Positions 1-10,279 of a stretch of 64,000 nt of DNA are shown piece by piece (position 1 is the stretch's first letter; each line of letters opens with the position of its first letter). The stretch is from Certhia americana. Lineage: Eukaryota; Chordata; Aves; Passeriformes; Certhiidae. The DNA is taken from the NCBI GenBank assembly GCA_018697195.1, contig CM031864.1, positions 18,182,129-18,246,128 on the forward strand. Direction: 5' to 3'. A program made the position numbers and the translations under genes. The notes beneath the pieces are model-generated. The model made no database searches. It had not been told where the DNA came from and saw only the letters and a program-made list of their open reading frames with translations.

Positions 1-2904
1 CAAAGGAGCCAGGGGAAGTCAGGTGCAGAAGCACTTCAAGCTTCTTATAGGAGCCAGTCACTGAAATATGTCACTAATAGGGTGCAGGTTTTGACAAGAT
101 GAGAATGGGCACAACCTCTGAAACTGGACATCTGAGAAAGGCCTGGCTGTGAAACCCTGGGGACAGTCAAGGTGGCTGCATGTTTATAACAAGGTACTGG
201 CAGGTTTTACTGGAAGAATCCACCCCTGAGGGAAATCTTGGGTAATTCAGCTACAGTTAGAGGCTGGCGACTTACAGGGAAAGATGTTCTTTCTGAGTCC
301 TTTGGGGCAATGCTGCAAGAGGCTCCATGGGTTAAATGAGAGCCTGTGCCAGAAGGATCTCACTGGTGGGAAGATTTCTCATTATCTGTTGTAAGGAAGA
401 GATCTACAGCACTTCTTTGTGCCCTGAGCTTTGCTAGAAGTTCTGCTGTAGAGCATTGGAGGATACTCACCATCAAATAAGGGAAGGGCAGCTCTCTGTA
501 GCAGTTTTTCTTTGAAAGGGACTGACTGGGTGTAGTCTGTCAGGGAGCATATGCCATGGTGAGTAACACCACACCTAAGGGTTGTGGAAAGATTTCACCT
601 GACGAGTTCCTGCTTCTGTCCTGTCCAGCAGGTTGTTCTTTTCCTGTCATTCTCAAACATGAACACCAGGAAAAACATAGACTATAGAAAGCATGGTTAG
701 TTGTATGGGAACAAATTCTGTGTAATTAGATTATTCAATTGACTCTTGTGTTTGATAATGTGTATTACAAGGTTCTGAAACTATGGCAATCACTACCAGC
801 CTGCATAATAATCAGCTTTACAAAACTGCACCGAGAGGGTAATCCACCACAGCTGTTTATTCTCACTTCATGCAGAAACTCTTTGTCCTGAGTTGCCACA
901 TAACTAGTGATCCAAGTTAAGCTCATAATCACGTTCTTATCATTGCATGCCTCTTAGCAGCAGCCTTCTCACACGGGAAAGCTGGGTCTGCTAGGAATAG
1001 CCAAGCTGTTTGCGACCATGTCTGTCATACACTTACAAAGTCCTCTATAGCTGTTCATTTTAAGTCATGGCAGTAATTTTATTGTCTGTATTTCTGTTAG
1101 GGCTGACAGAAAAGCAGCAGAACAGTATCAAACTTTATTCACTTCTGTGAAGAAGAACATGGTTTTTAAGCAGGCTTGTTACAGTGTGCAGTGTTACACA
1201 TTCACTTGTACAAGGAGAGGACACAAATACCGTGTGTGGGGACTATGCAAACATATTTATCCACTTGAAATAGCTGGATACCTTTTCCAGATGACAGGGA
1301 GCAAAGTGGAACAGGGGAATAGGGAGCAGCAGTAGCAACATGCTTGCTTACCGAAACCTGCTTAGAAAAGGAGACGGCGAACTTTGGTGCATAAGAAAAG
1401 CCTTCCCTTTCTCATATCCATTCCCTGTATGTCTGGCTCCATCTTAAATCCATACAGTGTAACCACATGTGTGGGCCTAGTCTTTCTCCCTAGCAACACC
1501 ACCTTTATTGGTATAACAACTTCTGCCCAACCCAATACTCTGAGAAAGTCTCTGCATAAAACATTTTGTGTGGGTTCAGCGCAAGGGATAGAACTTGCAG
1601 AAGTTTGCAATTAAAAAGCCCTTCTCTCAAATGTCTCCACAAACAGAAAAAACCCTCTTGGAAATAGGATCTGTGAACCCCGTGACTGGGTTACTCAGCA
1701 TTGTTGGATGATAACATACTGCAGCTAGGAAACAGAAGTGCTTTAGGCTTCCAGAACTCATGTACTCAGGGGTCTCTCTTTTGCCATTTAAGGCACTTGT
1801 TTGCATTTCTGTGGGTGTCTCTTCTGCCCTCCTTCCCTCCCCTCATACTCAGAACAAACCAAGAATCTCTTTGAGTAATGAAGTATGATTTATAGCATTA
1901 TTCTGTGTACTTTATGAAAAGCAACTGCGTGGTCTAATTTAATAAATGCTATGCTGTAATTACAGACTTCCATTTTCCTGTTAGATCTTCCCTTTTGTGA
2001 GTCTGGCACTGAATGAAGCTGAGGAAGCAGAGTGCCTCGGGGAAGGGAAGTAATGATGACAACTTTGGAATGTTTTTAAATTGACTCCCACAAACTCTCA
2101 TGTTTTTGATTGCTGTTGTAAGATTCCTTCTCCATACAAGACTTACGCATCAGGAGAAAATGCATTAAGCATTTATTGTTCAACATGAAGTAAACAGAGT
2201 TTGGGGTGGGGGGTGGGGGGGGGAATTCTGGTGTTTTTCTTCCCTTTGTAAAAAGAGGAATTGAAGACCCAAGAAAACCCCCCATAAACCACACTCACAC
2301 ATTCCCAGGAGTCTTATCCCATACACAGATGGCAGCTATAGCACAGCAGGGATGAAAAATATAAAATACAATTCTGTACACATTGTTAGATTAAGATGTT
2401 AATTTTGTAAGGTATTCCCTCTCATGAATACGATGGGTGTCTTCTTTTAAGGCATGTTTAAAGTGTTGAGATGCACAGCCAATTAGTTCCAACTACACGA
2501 TGATTTGTTTCTATTCTCTTGAGTTTTTCTGCATGGTGACCATCATCATTAGCAGTTCTCATCTCTGGGGCAGGCCCCATGCTGCCTTGCATGAACATCA
2601 GTACCACAAGCACAAGTACAGGCAGCACTGTGGGAATGGAAGGAGAAACTCTGAATGCAAACCTTGACTAATTGCTCATGTAAGTGGACAGCAGAAATGT
2701 GACTCAGGACTCTTCAAAATCTCCAATTTGTGAACTGTGGCTTCTCCTAGTTTTATCCTTGCACGTGCCCTGGTAGTCTGCTTTATACAATTGTTAGATT
2801 GTGGCAGCCTGCCTCCACTACTGTCCCAAAGTAAGTTTCCTAAATGTATATTTAATTTAGATCTGGAATGAATACTGTACATTGTTTTGAAAAGGAAAAG
2901 AAAG
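1..2904. other. Sequence downstream of F3, no gene recognised
   Basis: AT-rich DNA with only short open frames. In other vertebrates the neighbour on this side of F3 is ABCD3, facing F3 tail to tail; its 3' UTR could lie here, but nothing in the sequence identifies it. The one clear local feature is the G-tract at 2203-2223. Confidence 0.6.
2203..2223 (+). repeat. G-tract with quadruplex potential
   Basis: G4-T-G6-T-G9: an almost unbroken run of guanines with single-T interruptions, enough for a G-quadruplex with one-base loops on the plus strand. Assembly or length errors are common in such runs. Confidence 0.8.
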
Positions 2905-2923
2905 ACTTGTATTTCCAGTCACC

Positions 2924-2929
2924 TTTATT
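2924..2929 (-). promoter_or_regulatory. F3: Candidate F3 poly(A) signal AATAAA
   Basis: TTTATT on the plus strand reads AATAAA on the transcript strand. It is the first canonical signal I found downstream of the stop codon. Confidence 0.5.
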
Positions 2930-3600
2930 TCACTAGAAAAGTATAAATTACCATAAAAAATACAGATAACACCAGTATAAAAATTAGATTCTCATTTATA
3001 AAATAAATACTAAAAGTCAAAGCAGCAGGTATCTCCAAATCCCATCACCGAGATGATTTAAATCTATACCACAGACACCATTCATCAACTGTTTAGTTAA
3101 AAATTATGTTCAAAATGCAGTAAATACTGCTACCTATTCAGTGCTTGCTGAAATGAGTTACTACTGACTCAAAGCCTGCAAAGATTTCTTCTAAGACTTG
3201 GAACTATCAGACTCCCCTGTCTGTATAACTCTAGTTGTAGTGTAATTGGATATACATTCCAGATAAATAGCATGTACCTGCTTCAATAGTGTTTCTTACA
3301 ACTTGCCAGTGCAGTTTGTTTACCTTTGTCCACATCCAAAGATAAACAGACCAAGTTAATGTTATCCAAGAAGTGCAGAAATAATAGTAGAAATTTTGTC
3401 ACATCTGAAGTAACAGATTGTTTCACCAGTTAATATTGTTAAAAGGCAGATAAATACAGGGTTTGTTTCATAGAAACAGAAAAATGTTCCTTTGAGTTAG
3501 GTAAAGGACACCTATTTTTCAAAAGTAGTGTTTTTTCCCCTCACAAGTACCGTAAATCTTCTGGCTCAATAAGGCCATACTGATCAAGTTAAAAGTACCT

Positions 3601-4489
3601 CTAGTTCAGAATCCTGTCTGACAGGGCAACAGAAGGGGCTTGGGAACAGTCTAGGAGCAATCTCACTGCAAAGAGACCTTGACAATTTAGAGAGAGGCAG
3701 TCACCAACCGCAGGGAGCTCAGCAGGGAAGGTGCAGGCACCTGGAATGGAGCAGCCCTGGCTGCACACACTGACTGGGGAATGAGAGCCTGGAGAGCAGT
3801 GCCACAGAAAGGGGCCTGGGGACATGGTCAAGGGAAAAGTTGAATGTGAGCCAGCAGTGCTCTGGCAGGCAGGAAGGACATCCCTGTCCTGGGGGCATCA
3901 GACCCAGGAACACCAGCTGGGTGAGGGAGGGCATTGTCCTGCTGGGCTCTGAGCTGGGGCGGCCTCACCTCTGGTGCTGGGGGCAGTTCTGGGTGCCACA
4001 ACATAAAAAGGACATTGAGCTGTTAGAGAGGGTCCAAAGGAGGGTAACAAGGATGGGGAAGGGTCTGGAAGGGAAGCTGTAAGAGGAGGGGCTGAGGTCA
4101 CTTGATCTGTTCAGCCTGGAGAAAAGGAGACTGAGGGGAGGCATTTTGGTCTTCAACAGCCTCACCAAAGGAAGCAGAGGGGCAGGTGCCAATCACTTCA
4201 CACTCGTGACCAGTGACAGGACTCAAAAAACCAGCATGAAGCTGAGTCAGGGAAGGTTTTGGTTGGGTATCAGGGAGGAGTTTTTCACCCAGAGGGTGTT
4301 TGGGCACTGACCAGGCTCCCCAGGGCAGTGGTCACAGCACCAGCCTGACAGAGGTCAAGGAGCTGTTAGGCAATGCTCTCAGGCACAGGGTGTGACTCTT
4401 GGGGATGCTGCTGTGCTGGGCCAGGACTTGGACTTGATGATCCTGATGGGTCCCTTCCAACTCAGCACATTCTATAATTCTATGATTGT
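3601..4489 (+). mobile_element. CR1 LINE, 5'-truncated 3' fragment
   Basis: Non-LTR retrotransposon remnant, sense on the plus strand, so antisense to F3. The translated fragment HKKDIELLERVQRR (about 4004-4045) and, in another frame, LFSLEKRRLRG (about 4108-4140) are the conserved C-terminal end of the CR1 reverse-transcriptase ORF. The 3' UTR follows and ends in degenerate octamers (TTCTATAATTCTATGATT) at about 4470-4488. The coding part is broken by frameshifts and stops. The 3' boundary is firm; the 5' boundary is uncertain by tens of bases. Confidence 0.93.
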
Positions 4490-4584
4490 AACAGATCCAC
4501 CAGAATTCTGTTTCAGCCTCTGGCCACTAATGACACAGGGCTTCCTGATACCTAGATTTTTCATCTGTACTGTCTAATGGGCTT

Positions 4585-4590
4585 TTTAAT
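4585..4590 (-). promoter_or_regulatory. F3: Candidate proximal F3 poly(A) signal ATTAAA
   Basis: TTTAAT on the plus strand, about 140 nt past the stop codon and upstream of the CR1 on the transcript. It would give a short 3' UTR without the CR1 or the ATTTA cluster. Motif match only. Confidence 0.3.
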
Positions 4591-4728
4591 CCACATAAAG
4601 TTTGGGCTTCAGAATTCCTGTTTCAGAGTGCCTAAAAGGCTCCACCCAATTACCCAATTTAGGTTTTTTTCTTGTTGGAGTTTTTTTTTGCTTTGGTACT
4701 GCCAAATAGTGTCTGCAATACTTTTTCC

Positions 4729-4877
4729 TTAGACACCATTAAGCAGCTCCTTTTCTCTCACAACTCTTGCTTTCTTTGCTTTCTTGCGTTTACACAGGAC
4801 CACTGGAAGGACAATGGCAAGAGTGATGACTGCAACTGCTATCACTGCTAGGATGATAAAGACTTCTGTTCCATATT
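4729..4877 (-). CDS. F3: F3 coding exon 6 (membrane helix and tail)
   Basis: 149 nt from acceptor CCTACAG to the stop TAA at 4731-4729. It encodes residues 238-286: a juxtamembrane stretch, a 23-residue hydrophobic helix (243-265), Cys266, a Lys/Arg-rich patch (267-278) and the end ELLNGV. The human-type Ser-Pro phosphorylation motif in the tail is absent. Confidence 0.95.
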
Positions 4878-7800
4878 CTGTAGGGGAAAAAAATCCAAGA
4901 TTCAATTATCAGAACCCACAATACCACAGTGCTACAAATTCTTAGCACTAATTCCACTGAATGAAAAAATGCTTTCTCTATTTTACAGTCTCACAGAAGT
5001 GAAGTCACCACTTCAGTGTGAACTGAATACATTTTAATATGAACTTGTTGAACTGAAGTAAAGCTTTATTTCACCTGGTTCTCTCTAGGTTTTAATCTAG
5101 TTTAGTTAGTGAACTGAAGTACCATGCTAACACCATAAGACTAAGTCAAACCATTCCCCCTGCCTGTACATTACTTCAGTCCAAGTGAAAATCTATTCTA
5201 GGTTATAAGCTAGAAAACACCAAGAGAATTTTTTTCTATTTGAATTGTAATGAAATTGCAATTCATCACTTTTGTGTTAAATTTTCTGGATAAGAAAGAT
5301 AATTTGAGTTCATTTGCCATTTTAGAAGAGCTTTTCTAGAGTGCAAATATTCTTACCCAGGGATAAGAAAAATACAGGCCAGCAATGTGATATTATGTAA
5401 GTAATATTGATGACTCTATATTGAAGAAAGTGTTATCCAAATGGCTAGTTTGACATGGCTGGCTGATTCACCTACACTTGCTAACTTATTTACCAGTAAA
5501 GACGTCTATCTGCCAACCTCTGCCCTTGGAACAGGAAAGAAATTCTTATTCTCATCATCTGCTTTTGGCACAACTAAAGGTCAGTTCGTACTACAAGTAA
5601 ATGGATATGCAGGTTTCCAGCACTTCTGTGTTTTAAAGCTAATCCTTCAAGCACTTATGGCACCTGCTATTGGAAGGATTTGCGGAAAACAATTGGAATG
5701 AAAAACAAAGCTAACGGCTAGTGATGAGATCTGGGACCTCAGACACCAGCCATCAACTCAGACAATTTAACCAAAACAGCTGGGCAAAACCTAAACCCAG
5801 CTCCAGCTAACTGAAGATGGTGGACTCTTTCTTATTTGAAGTGAATTCTTCCCATGAGTTTCCACGTTCTAACCGTGTATTCTAACTTACACAGTAAATG
5901 GTTTTTCATAGCAGGTGTCACAATTTAAAGATGTGAGGTTTTTGTTAGAATATTAAACACTGAGTGTCAAATGTCACCTGGTACTCACCATTTAAGATAT
6001 TCCTCCCTACACTGGTACAGAGCACCATGCTCTCCTGGCCATTACGATTTTCTCTGCGGGAGGGAATGATTCCCTGGACATAGAAGCAATAGTTCTTTCC
6101 ACTGTCAACACTTACTTCAAAATTATGGCTTTTTGTTGTTACATCTTTCTGTAAAGGAAAAAAAAATATATTTCTAGTGTCAGCTCTTAAGGTAGAACAA
6201 AAATTGTTTAACTATACAGAATATAACAATTATTACAGAACAAAAAATTAGAGTTAGACCTTACCTTTCCAGAACTTTGATCTTTCCAGTAATAGAGTTT
6301 GTATTCCAGGTCATGCTGGAAAATATCTTCAATACTTTGAAAGCTTCCATTAGGAAATATATATGGTGTAAGTGGATCTTTGAACACAACATTCAGTTTG
6401 GAACCTTTTTGTGAATAATCCTTTATCTCTGGTTTCCCAATAACAGCTAAACAAAGATTTTTAGAATTAAAAAACTGACATCATCTTTTATATATGACCT
6501 GCTCTTTTTCCTTTTTCCTTCCCTCCTTTAACTTCCCTCCTCAAATTTATTTCAAACTTATAAAGCCAGTGACGGTCTAGATTCTAAACAAGTATCTTCA
6601 CCTAGTACATAATATTAACTAAATGGTTTACTCAGTGCAGTGAGAAACAAATGGTAGCTAAAATCTTACACCCTCCCCTACAACAGGGAAAGCTTTATGC
6701 CGAATATCTTCTTTTCCAATATCAGCAGGGCTACTGTAAGAATCTACAGAAAAAACCCTTTAAGCTCAGTCTAGACCTTGTTTAAATCAACAGAAGTAAT
6801 CTTGGAAAGAAATTTATAGTAAGATTTAATTGGCAATCCTACTTACTCTGACTATAAGGTGTAAATTTTTCAGAGACTGCAAAAGGTGGCTCTTCAAAGT
6901 TATCCATCTCCTCAGGACTTACAGACAGTATGTGTGCTGTATAGGTCTCCTTTACATTCCTGAGCACATCAGTAACATCACACTCTGTTTCTGTTGTCAG
7001 TATGCATTTTCTCTTTATGTCAGATGTCTGTCTGAAAAGAACAACAAAGAAATGTCAACACTTTTGAACCAGACATATATATATATAATATATTTAGATA
7101 CGCTGAAAAACATTTTTCCCCTCAAATTGTATAGATTTCCCTCATCCAGTAGAACAGTCTTGCAGGTATTAGGCTAAAAGGAGAAGAGAGAAAACCTCAA
7201 AAGCCACTATACTGTACAGCTGTATTTAACAATTCAAAGCAGAATCAAGTAAATCAAGTATGATCAATATAAATTACAGAAATATGCTATCAGACACATA
7301 TATGAATTAAAAATTCCATCTTTTACATTAATTGAATAGAAATCATAACTAGTTCTGATTTTGCATTTTTCTGCAGTTGCAGAATGTTTTCTTAGAAATA
7401 TAAGATGCACAAATCCCTTTGAAGGTGTTATCGTTGATGCATTTGAAACTATTGTCTTAAGAAACACCCGTTGTTAAAGGAAGCTCTATTGACACTGATT
7501 ACAATGTCTCCATGTAGCTGTAACTTGGTTTTGCATCTATGCAAATGCCACTGAGAACCAGACAGAAGTAGCCATTTTCAATGCATAATTACAATTTAAA
7601 AACATTGACAAAAAGCAAGACCCATGCACTTCTCTTGATTTTTAAATAATAGAAAGCAGGTCCATTTACTTGTGAAATAGCAATGAGACTACAAAAAAAG
7701 TGTTAATTTCTCATTTTACTTCCTCACAAGAAAGAATGAAAAAATGGATTAGATATTTTTCGTTCAATTCTTTTCCCTTTTTGCTGGTGAATTAAGGAGA

Positions 7801-10112
7801 AAAAAATTGTGTGATCCTAGCCGGAAGAGCGAGTGCTGACTGAATATTAACTTGTAGGTTTTCCTCAAAGTAGATCAAGTTTCATTTTTTACAGTCACTT
7901 GAACTCCCTTCTCACTTCATCAGATTTCTTTTGTCACAGGTATTAGGGACAGTACCACAAGACATGCGCTGAAAAGGGACAGAGGTTTGATCTTTCTGAT
8001 GAAACAAATGTACTCAGTAAATATACATACACCAGAAAGCAAATATTTAATCCCACTTCCTCCAGAAAAGTAACTTCAATCAAAAGAAGTGCCTCTGCTG
8101 CAGATTCTATACTGAATCTAGTGCACACAGATTTCAATTTTTTGCAAGCAAAATGTCTGGAAAGAAACTCCAGATTCAAAAATTTAATAAAATTCATTCT
8201 GCTAAGTGTGTGCTTTTAAGCCATTAATCTAATCACTTTTGTGAAGAATAAAAAAGTACATTAAGCCATTACACTGGAGTTTTGTCTGTTAGTCATGAGA
8301 GAACACTAATTTTCATACCACTTTTAGAGACAGCAGAGACTACGGTACCACTTTTTCATTAATATGTAGGAAGTTTGATGATGTGTTTTCCCTTTAGGGC
8401 ACGTTTAATAATGCTCTATGTATTAAAATGGGAGCTAAAACCAGCAAAGATTTATTACTGAACTTCATGGAAGGTTTCGTGCAGTTCTTAAAGAGGCATT
8501 AGGCACTTCACATAAGCCAGCTACATTTCATGTCCACAATGTTTTACATCATGATATCAGAGGAAGTCTTGACAGAGGTAGACAAACAAGGGTAATTTTT
8601 AGTATTAGCCAGCAAGACAAAATTATTATGTCTTATTAATATGATTCACCGATTAGAATAAAATGCAGACTAAAACTGGACGCCTCCCAAAACTGGAGAC
8701 ACAAGTCCAGACACCTTGAAAGACATAAAAATGTGAATTTCTTTCCAATACATGGTATGTCAGATTGAGTATCAACTCCTTCAAAGTTCCTGGTGGGTCT
8801 CCTGAGCAGCACTGAACCCCAGAACTGAAACACTGATCTAAAGCTCAGCTCTCCATTTAAGTGGGCAAAACCAGAAATCTAAACCTGATACCCTTATAGT
8901 TGGACACTAAGAAGTATTAACACCTGGGATATTTTCACTTGGCAGTTTTCCAAAATCCTAACAGCTGGGCACTTTTCCTGTTACATTTATTTTCAGAAAT
9001 ATTTAAATACGCTCCCTTCTCATTTTCTTCAATTGCCATTAATGAACATACCACGTTGTTATTTACTTACCCATGTATTTCTACAGTATAGAAGTAGCCT
9101 GATGGTTTTGGTTGCCACTGTAGTATAGTTTTAAAATTGATTGAAGACCAAGTTATATTGACTGCTGTTGGTAGTTCTTCATAGCCTTTAAAAACAAAAG
9201 AGTGCCATCAGTCATATTACATATAATTCCTGTTTCCCTGCAGTCATTGTTCAGTTAAATGAAGCAGTTGCCATTAATTGCAACTTGGAAACGTTTTCTT
9301 AGGGAAATAGTCTCAGTGCTGCCCTTACGAAAGGACTGCTCATCTTACTAAAGGAATGTGTCCTGGCAGAAGTGAAAAATGAGAAGAAAATTATTTTCTG
9401 TCTTGTAACTCCGAAACTGACGAGTTAATTTGGAGTTCTGTTTAATGCTTCCTTTTTGGTCCAAGACCTCTGCAGAGCATACAAAAGCTTGAACATGCAC
9501 GAGAGAGAACTGAACAAATGAGGCATTGTTCAAAATCACTCCTGGTTGTACCTGCTGCAGAACGCGTTAGCTCCTGGATTCCCATTCACATATTTTGAAA
9601 AGATAAAATCTTTTTAAAAATCAGTGGTTACGCTACACACATACAATATGTGAGAGGGGCCACCCCGCGATGAGCTCGCATCCCCTCGAGCAGATGGAGG
9701 TCAGCCACAGCTGCTTCGGGAAATGCCTGGGACGAAAACCCCTCGCAGCCCTGTAACCTCTGGAAACCCCTCACCGTTTACCTTCTCTAGCTCTTCGACA
9801 AGCTCGGAGCTGGGAACAACGGGAGGAAATCTTGCGACTTCACTGCAACTGCCGCCCCCCGAGGCCGCCCCCGCTCCCCAGTGAGGAGCCCGCGGCAGCC
9901 ACCGTGCCCCGGCAGCCCGGGCGGCGGAGCGCAGCCCTAGCAGGGTCAATGTCGCTGTCCCCCTCCCGCCAGCGCGGGGCGGCTCTCCTCGGGCTCCCTC
10001 AGGGACACCCCATCCCCGGCTCCGATCCCTCCCGTCACTCACCGGCAGCGGCCAGGCGCCACAGCAGCGCGCCGAGCAGCAGTGCCTGTGGCGGTCCTGG
10101 GGCGCGCAGCAT
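4729..10112 (-). CDS. F3: Tissue factor (coagulation factor III), complete six-exon gene
   Basis: Cell-surface receptor and cofactor for factor VII/VIIa that starts the extrinsic clotting pathway. The CDS joins 10112-10043, 9185-9071, 7031-6847, 6446-6265, 6148-5989 and 4877-4729 (861 nt, 286 aa; human is 295). All introns are GT-AG and phases are consistent. Residues 1-23 are a hydrophobic signal peptide; about 25-123 and 124-237 are the two fibronectin-III-like modules; 243-265 is the membrane helix; 266-286 is a basic tail. Cys71/Cys79 and Cys205/Cys228 match the two family disulfides and Cys266 the palmitoylated cysteine. Family motifs are visible: NFKTIL (40-45), FTPY (118-121) and YYWK (175-178). 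Lys184-Lys185 match the factor X docking lysines 165/166 of human mature protein. N-glycosylation sequons are N33-I-T and N156-G-S. The start at 10112 has A at -3. Odd points: Ile67 replaces the human Trp45 contact, and the tail has no Ser, Thr or Tyr. Identity is very secure. Confidence 0.97.
4878..5988 (-). other. F3: F3 intron 5
   Basis: 1111 nt, GTGAGT to CTACAG. An 86-codon plus-strand frame at 5441-5701 has no recognisable protein content and is treated as chance. Confidence 0.9.
5989..6148 (-). CDS. F3: F3 coding exon 5 (second half of module 2)
   Basis: 160 nt between acceptor TTTACAG and donor GTGAGT at 5988. It encodes residues 185-237 plus one base of Glu238. It contains Cys205 (in NYCF) and Cys228, the second disulfide, and the conserved IPSR turn (212-215). 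Its length is not a multiple of three, so skipping it shifts the frame of exon 6. Confidence 0.95.
6265..6446 (-). CDS. F3: F3 coding exon 4 (first half of module 2)
   Basis: 182 nt between acceptor TTTAG and donor GTAAGG at 6264; it ends in phase 0. It encodes residues 124-184. It includes the N156-G-S sequon, Phe159 (aligned with human Phe140) and the YYWK strand, then Ser-Ser-Gly-Lys184, the first of the two substrate-docking lysines. Confidence 0.95.
6447..6846 (-). other. F3: F3 intron 3
   Basis: 400 nt, GTAAGT to TTTAG. Nothing notable. Intron 4 (6149-6264) is only 116 nt. Confidence 0.9.
6847..7031 (-). CDS. F3: F3 coding exon 3 (second half of module 1)
   Basis: 185 nt between acceptor TTTCAG and donor GTAAGT at 6846. 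It encodes residues 62-123 and one base of Thr124. It contains the Cys71-Cys79 pair followed by Asp80 (human Asp58, a factor VIIa contact) and FTPY with Tyr121 (human Tyr94). Human Trp45, four residues before the first Cys, is Ile67 here. A second possible AG four bases inside the exon would break the frame. Confidence 0.95.
7032..9070 (-). other. F3: F3 intron 2
   Basis: 2039 nt, the longest intron. AT-rich unique-looking sequence with a T-rich tract before the acceptor. I see no transposon or embedded gene. Confidence 0.9.
9071..9185 (-). CDS. F3: F3 coding exon 2 (first half of module 1)
   Basis: 115 nt between an acceptor ending TTAAAG (after a T-rich tract) and the donor GTAAGT at 9070. 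It encodes residues 24-61 and two bases of Gly62. It holds the N33-I-T glycosylation site, Trp36 and the conserved NFKTIL stretch whose Lys42 aligns with human Lys20, a factor VIIa contact. Confidence 0.95.
9186..10042 (-). other. F3: F3 intron 1
   Basis: 857 nt. The first half (to about 9840) belongs to the CpG island; the rest is ordinary AT-rich sequence. No repeat or second gene is recognised in it. Confidence 0.9.
10043..10112 (-). CDS. F3: F3 coding exon 1 (signal peptide)
   Basis: 70 nt, from ATG at 10112-10110 to the donor GTGAGT beginning at 10042. It encodes residues 1-23 plus the first base of Gly24. The Leu/Ala-rich core followed by small residues is a classic secretory signal. 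Reading through the donor gives a stop at once, which supports splicing here. Confidence 0.95.
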
Positions 10113-10157
10113 CCTGTGCGCCGTGAGGGAGCTGCGGCAGGCGGCGGCCGCCGGCAT

Positions 10158-10165
10158 GTATATAT
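10158..10165 (-). promoter_or_regulatory. F3: F3 TATA box
   Basis: The minus strand reads CCATATATACATG. The element lies about 45-50 nt before the start codon, placing the transcription start near 10130 and giving a very short 5' UTR. Mammalian F3 also has a TATA promoter. The start site is inferred from usual TATA spacing. Confidence 0.75.
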
Positions 10166-10214
10166 GGGCAGGGCCGCGCAGAGGCGGGACTGAGGCCGCG
10201 CCTGGGGCCGCCCA

Positions 10215-10223
10215 GCGGGGGCG
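10215..10223 (+). promoter_or_regulatory. F3: EGR-1 (and Sp1-overlapping) site in the F3 promoter
   Basis: GCGGGGGCG is a perfect match to the EGR-1 consensus, about 85-95 nt upstream of the inferred start site. Human F3 is induced by EGR-1 through GC-rich proximal sites. A looser Sp1-like GAGGCGGGA lies at 10181-10189. Motif match only. Confidence 0.55.
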
Positions 10224-10279
10224 AGGGGACAGAGCCCGGCGGAAACGCTGGGGCACCGTCGGGTTGAGCAAGCACAGCG

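Larger units (their letters stand above)
2905..4728 (-). other. F3: Probable F3 3' untranslated region
   Basis: From the stop codon to about 20 nt past an AATAAA at 2929-2924 (minus strand). About 1.8 kb, of which about 0.9 kb is an inserted CR1; the remaining ~0.95 kb is close to the length of the human 3' UTR. The distal part (2930-3480) has several ATTTA pentamers on the transcript strand, as expected for an unstable inducible mRNA. A shorter form ending after ATTAAA (4590-4585) is possible. The extent is inferred. Confidence 0.5.

Noticed and set aside
1..2904. 3' end of ABCD3, the expected convergent neighbour of F3
   Set aside because: No coding exon or identifiable 3' UTR could be seen; AATAAA-like motifs alone are too common in AT-rich DNA.
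3601..4307. Several 67-80-codon frames on both strands
   Set aside because: They lie in the CR1 element and are remnants or shadows of its broken coding region.
6830..7177. 115-codon plus-strand frame
   Set aside because: It is the antisense of F3 exon 3 and its flanks.
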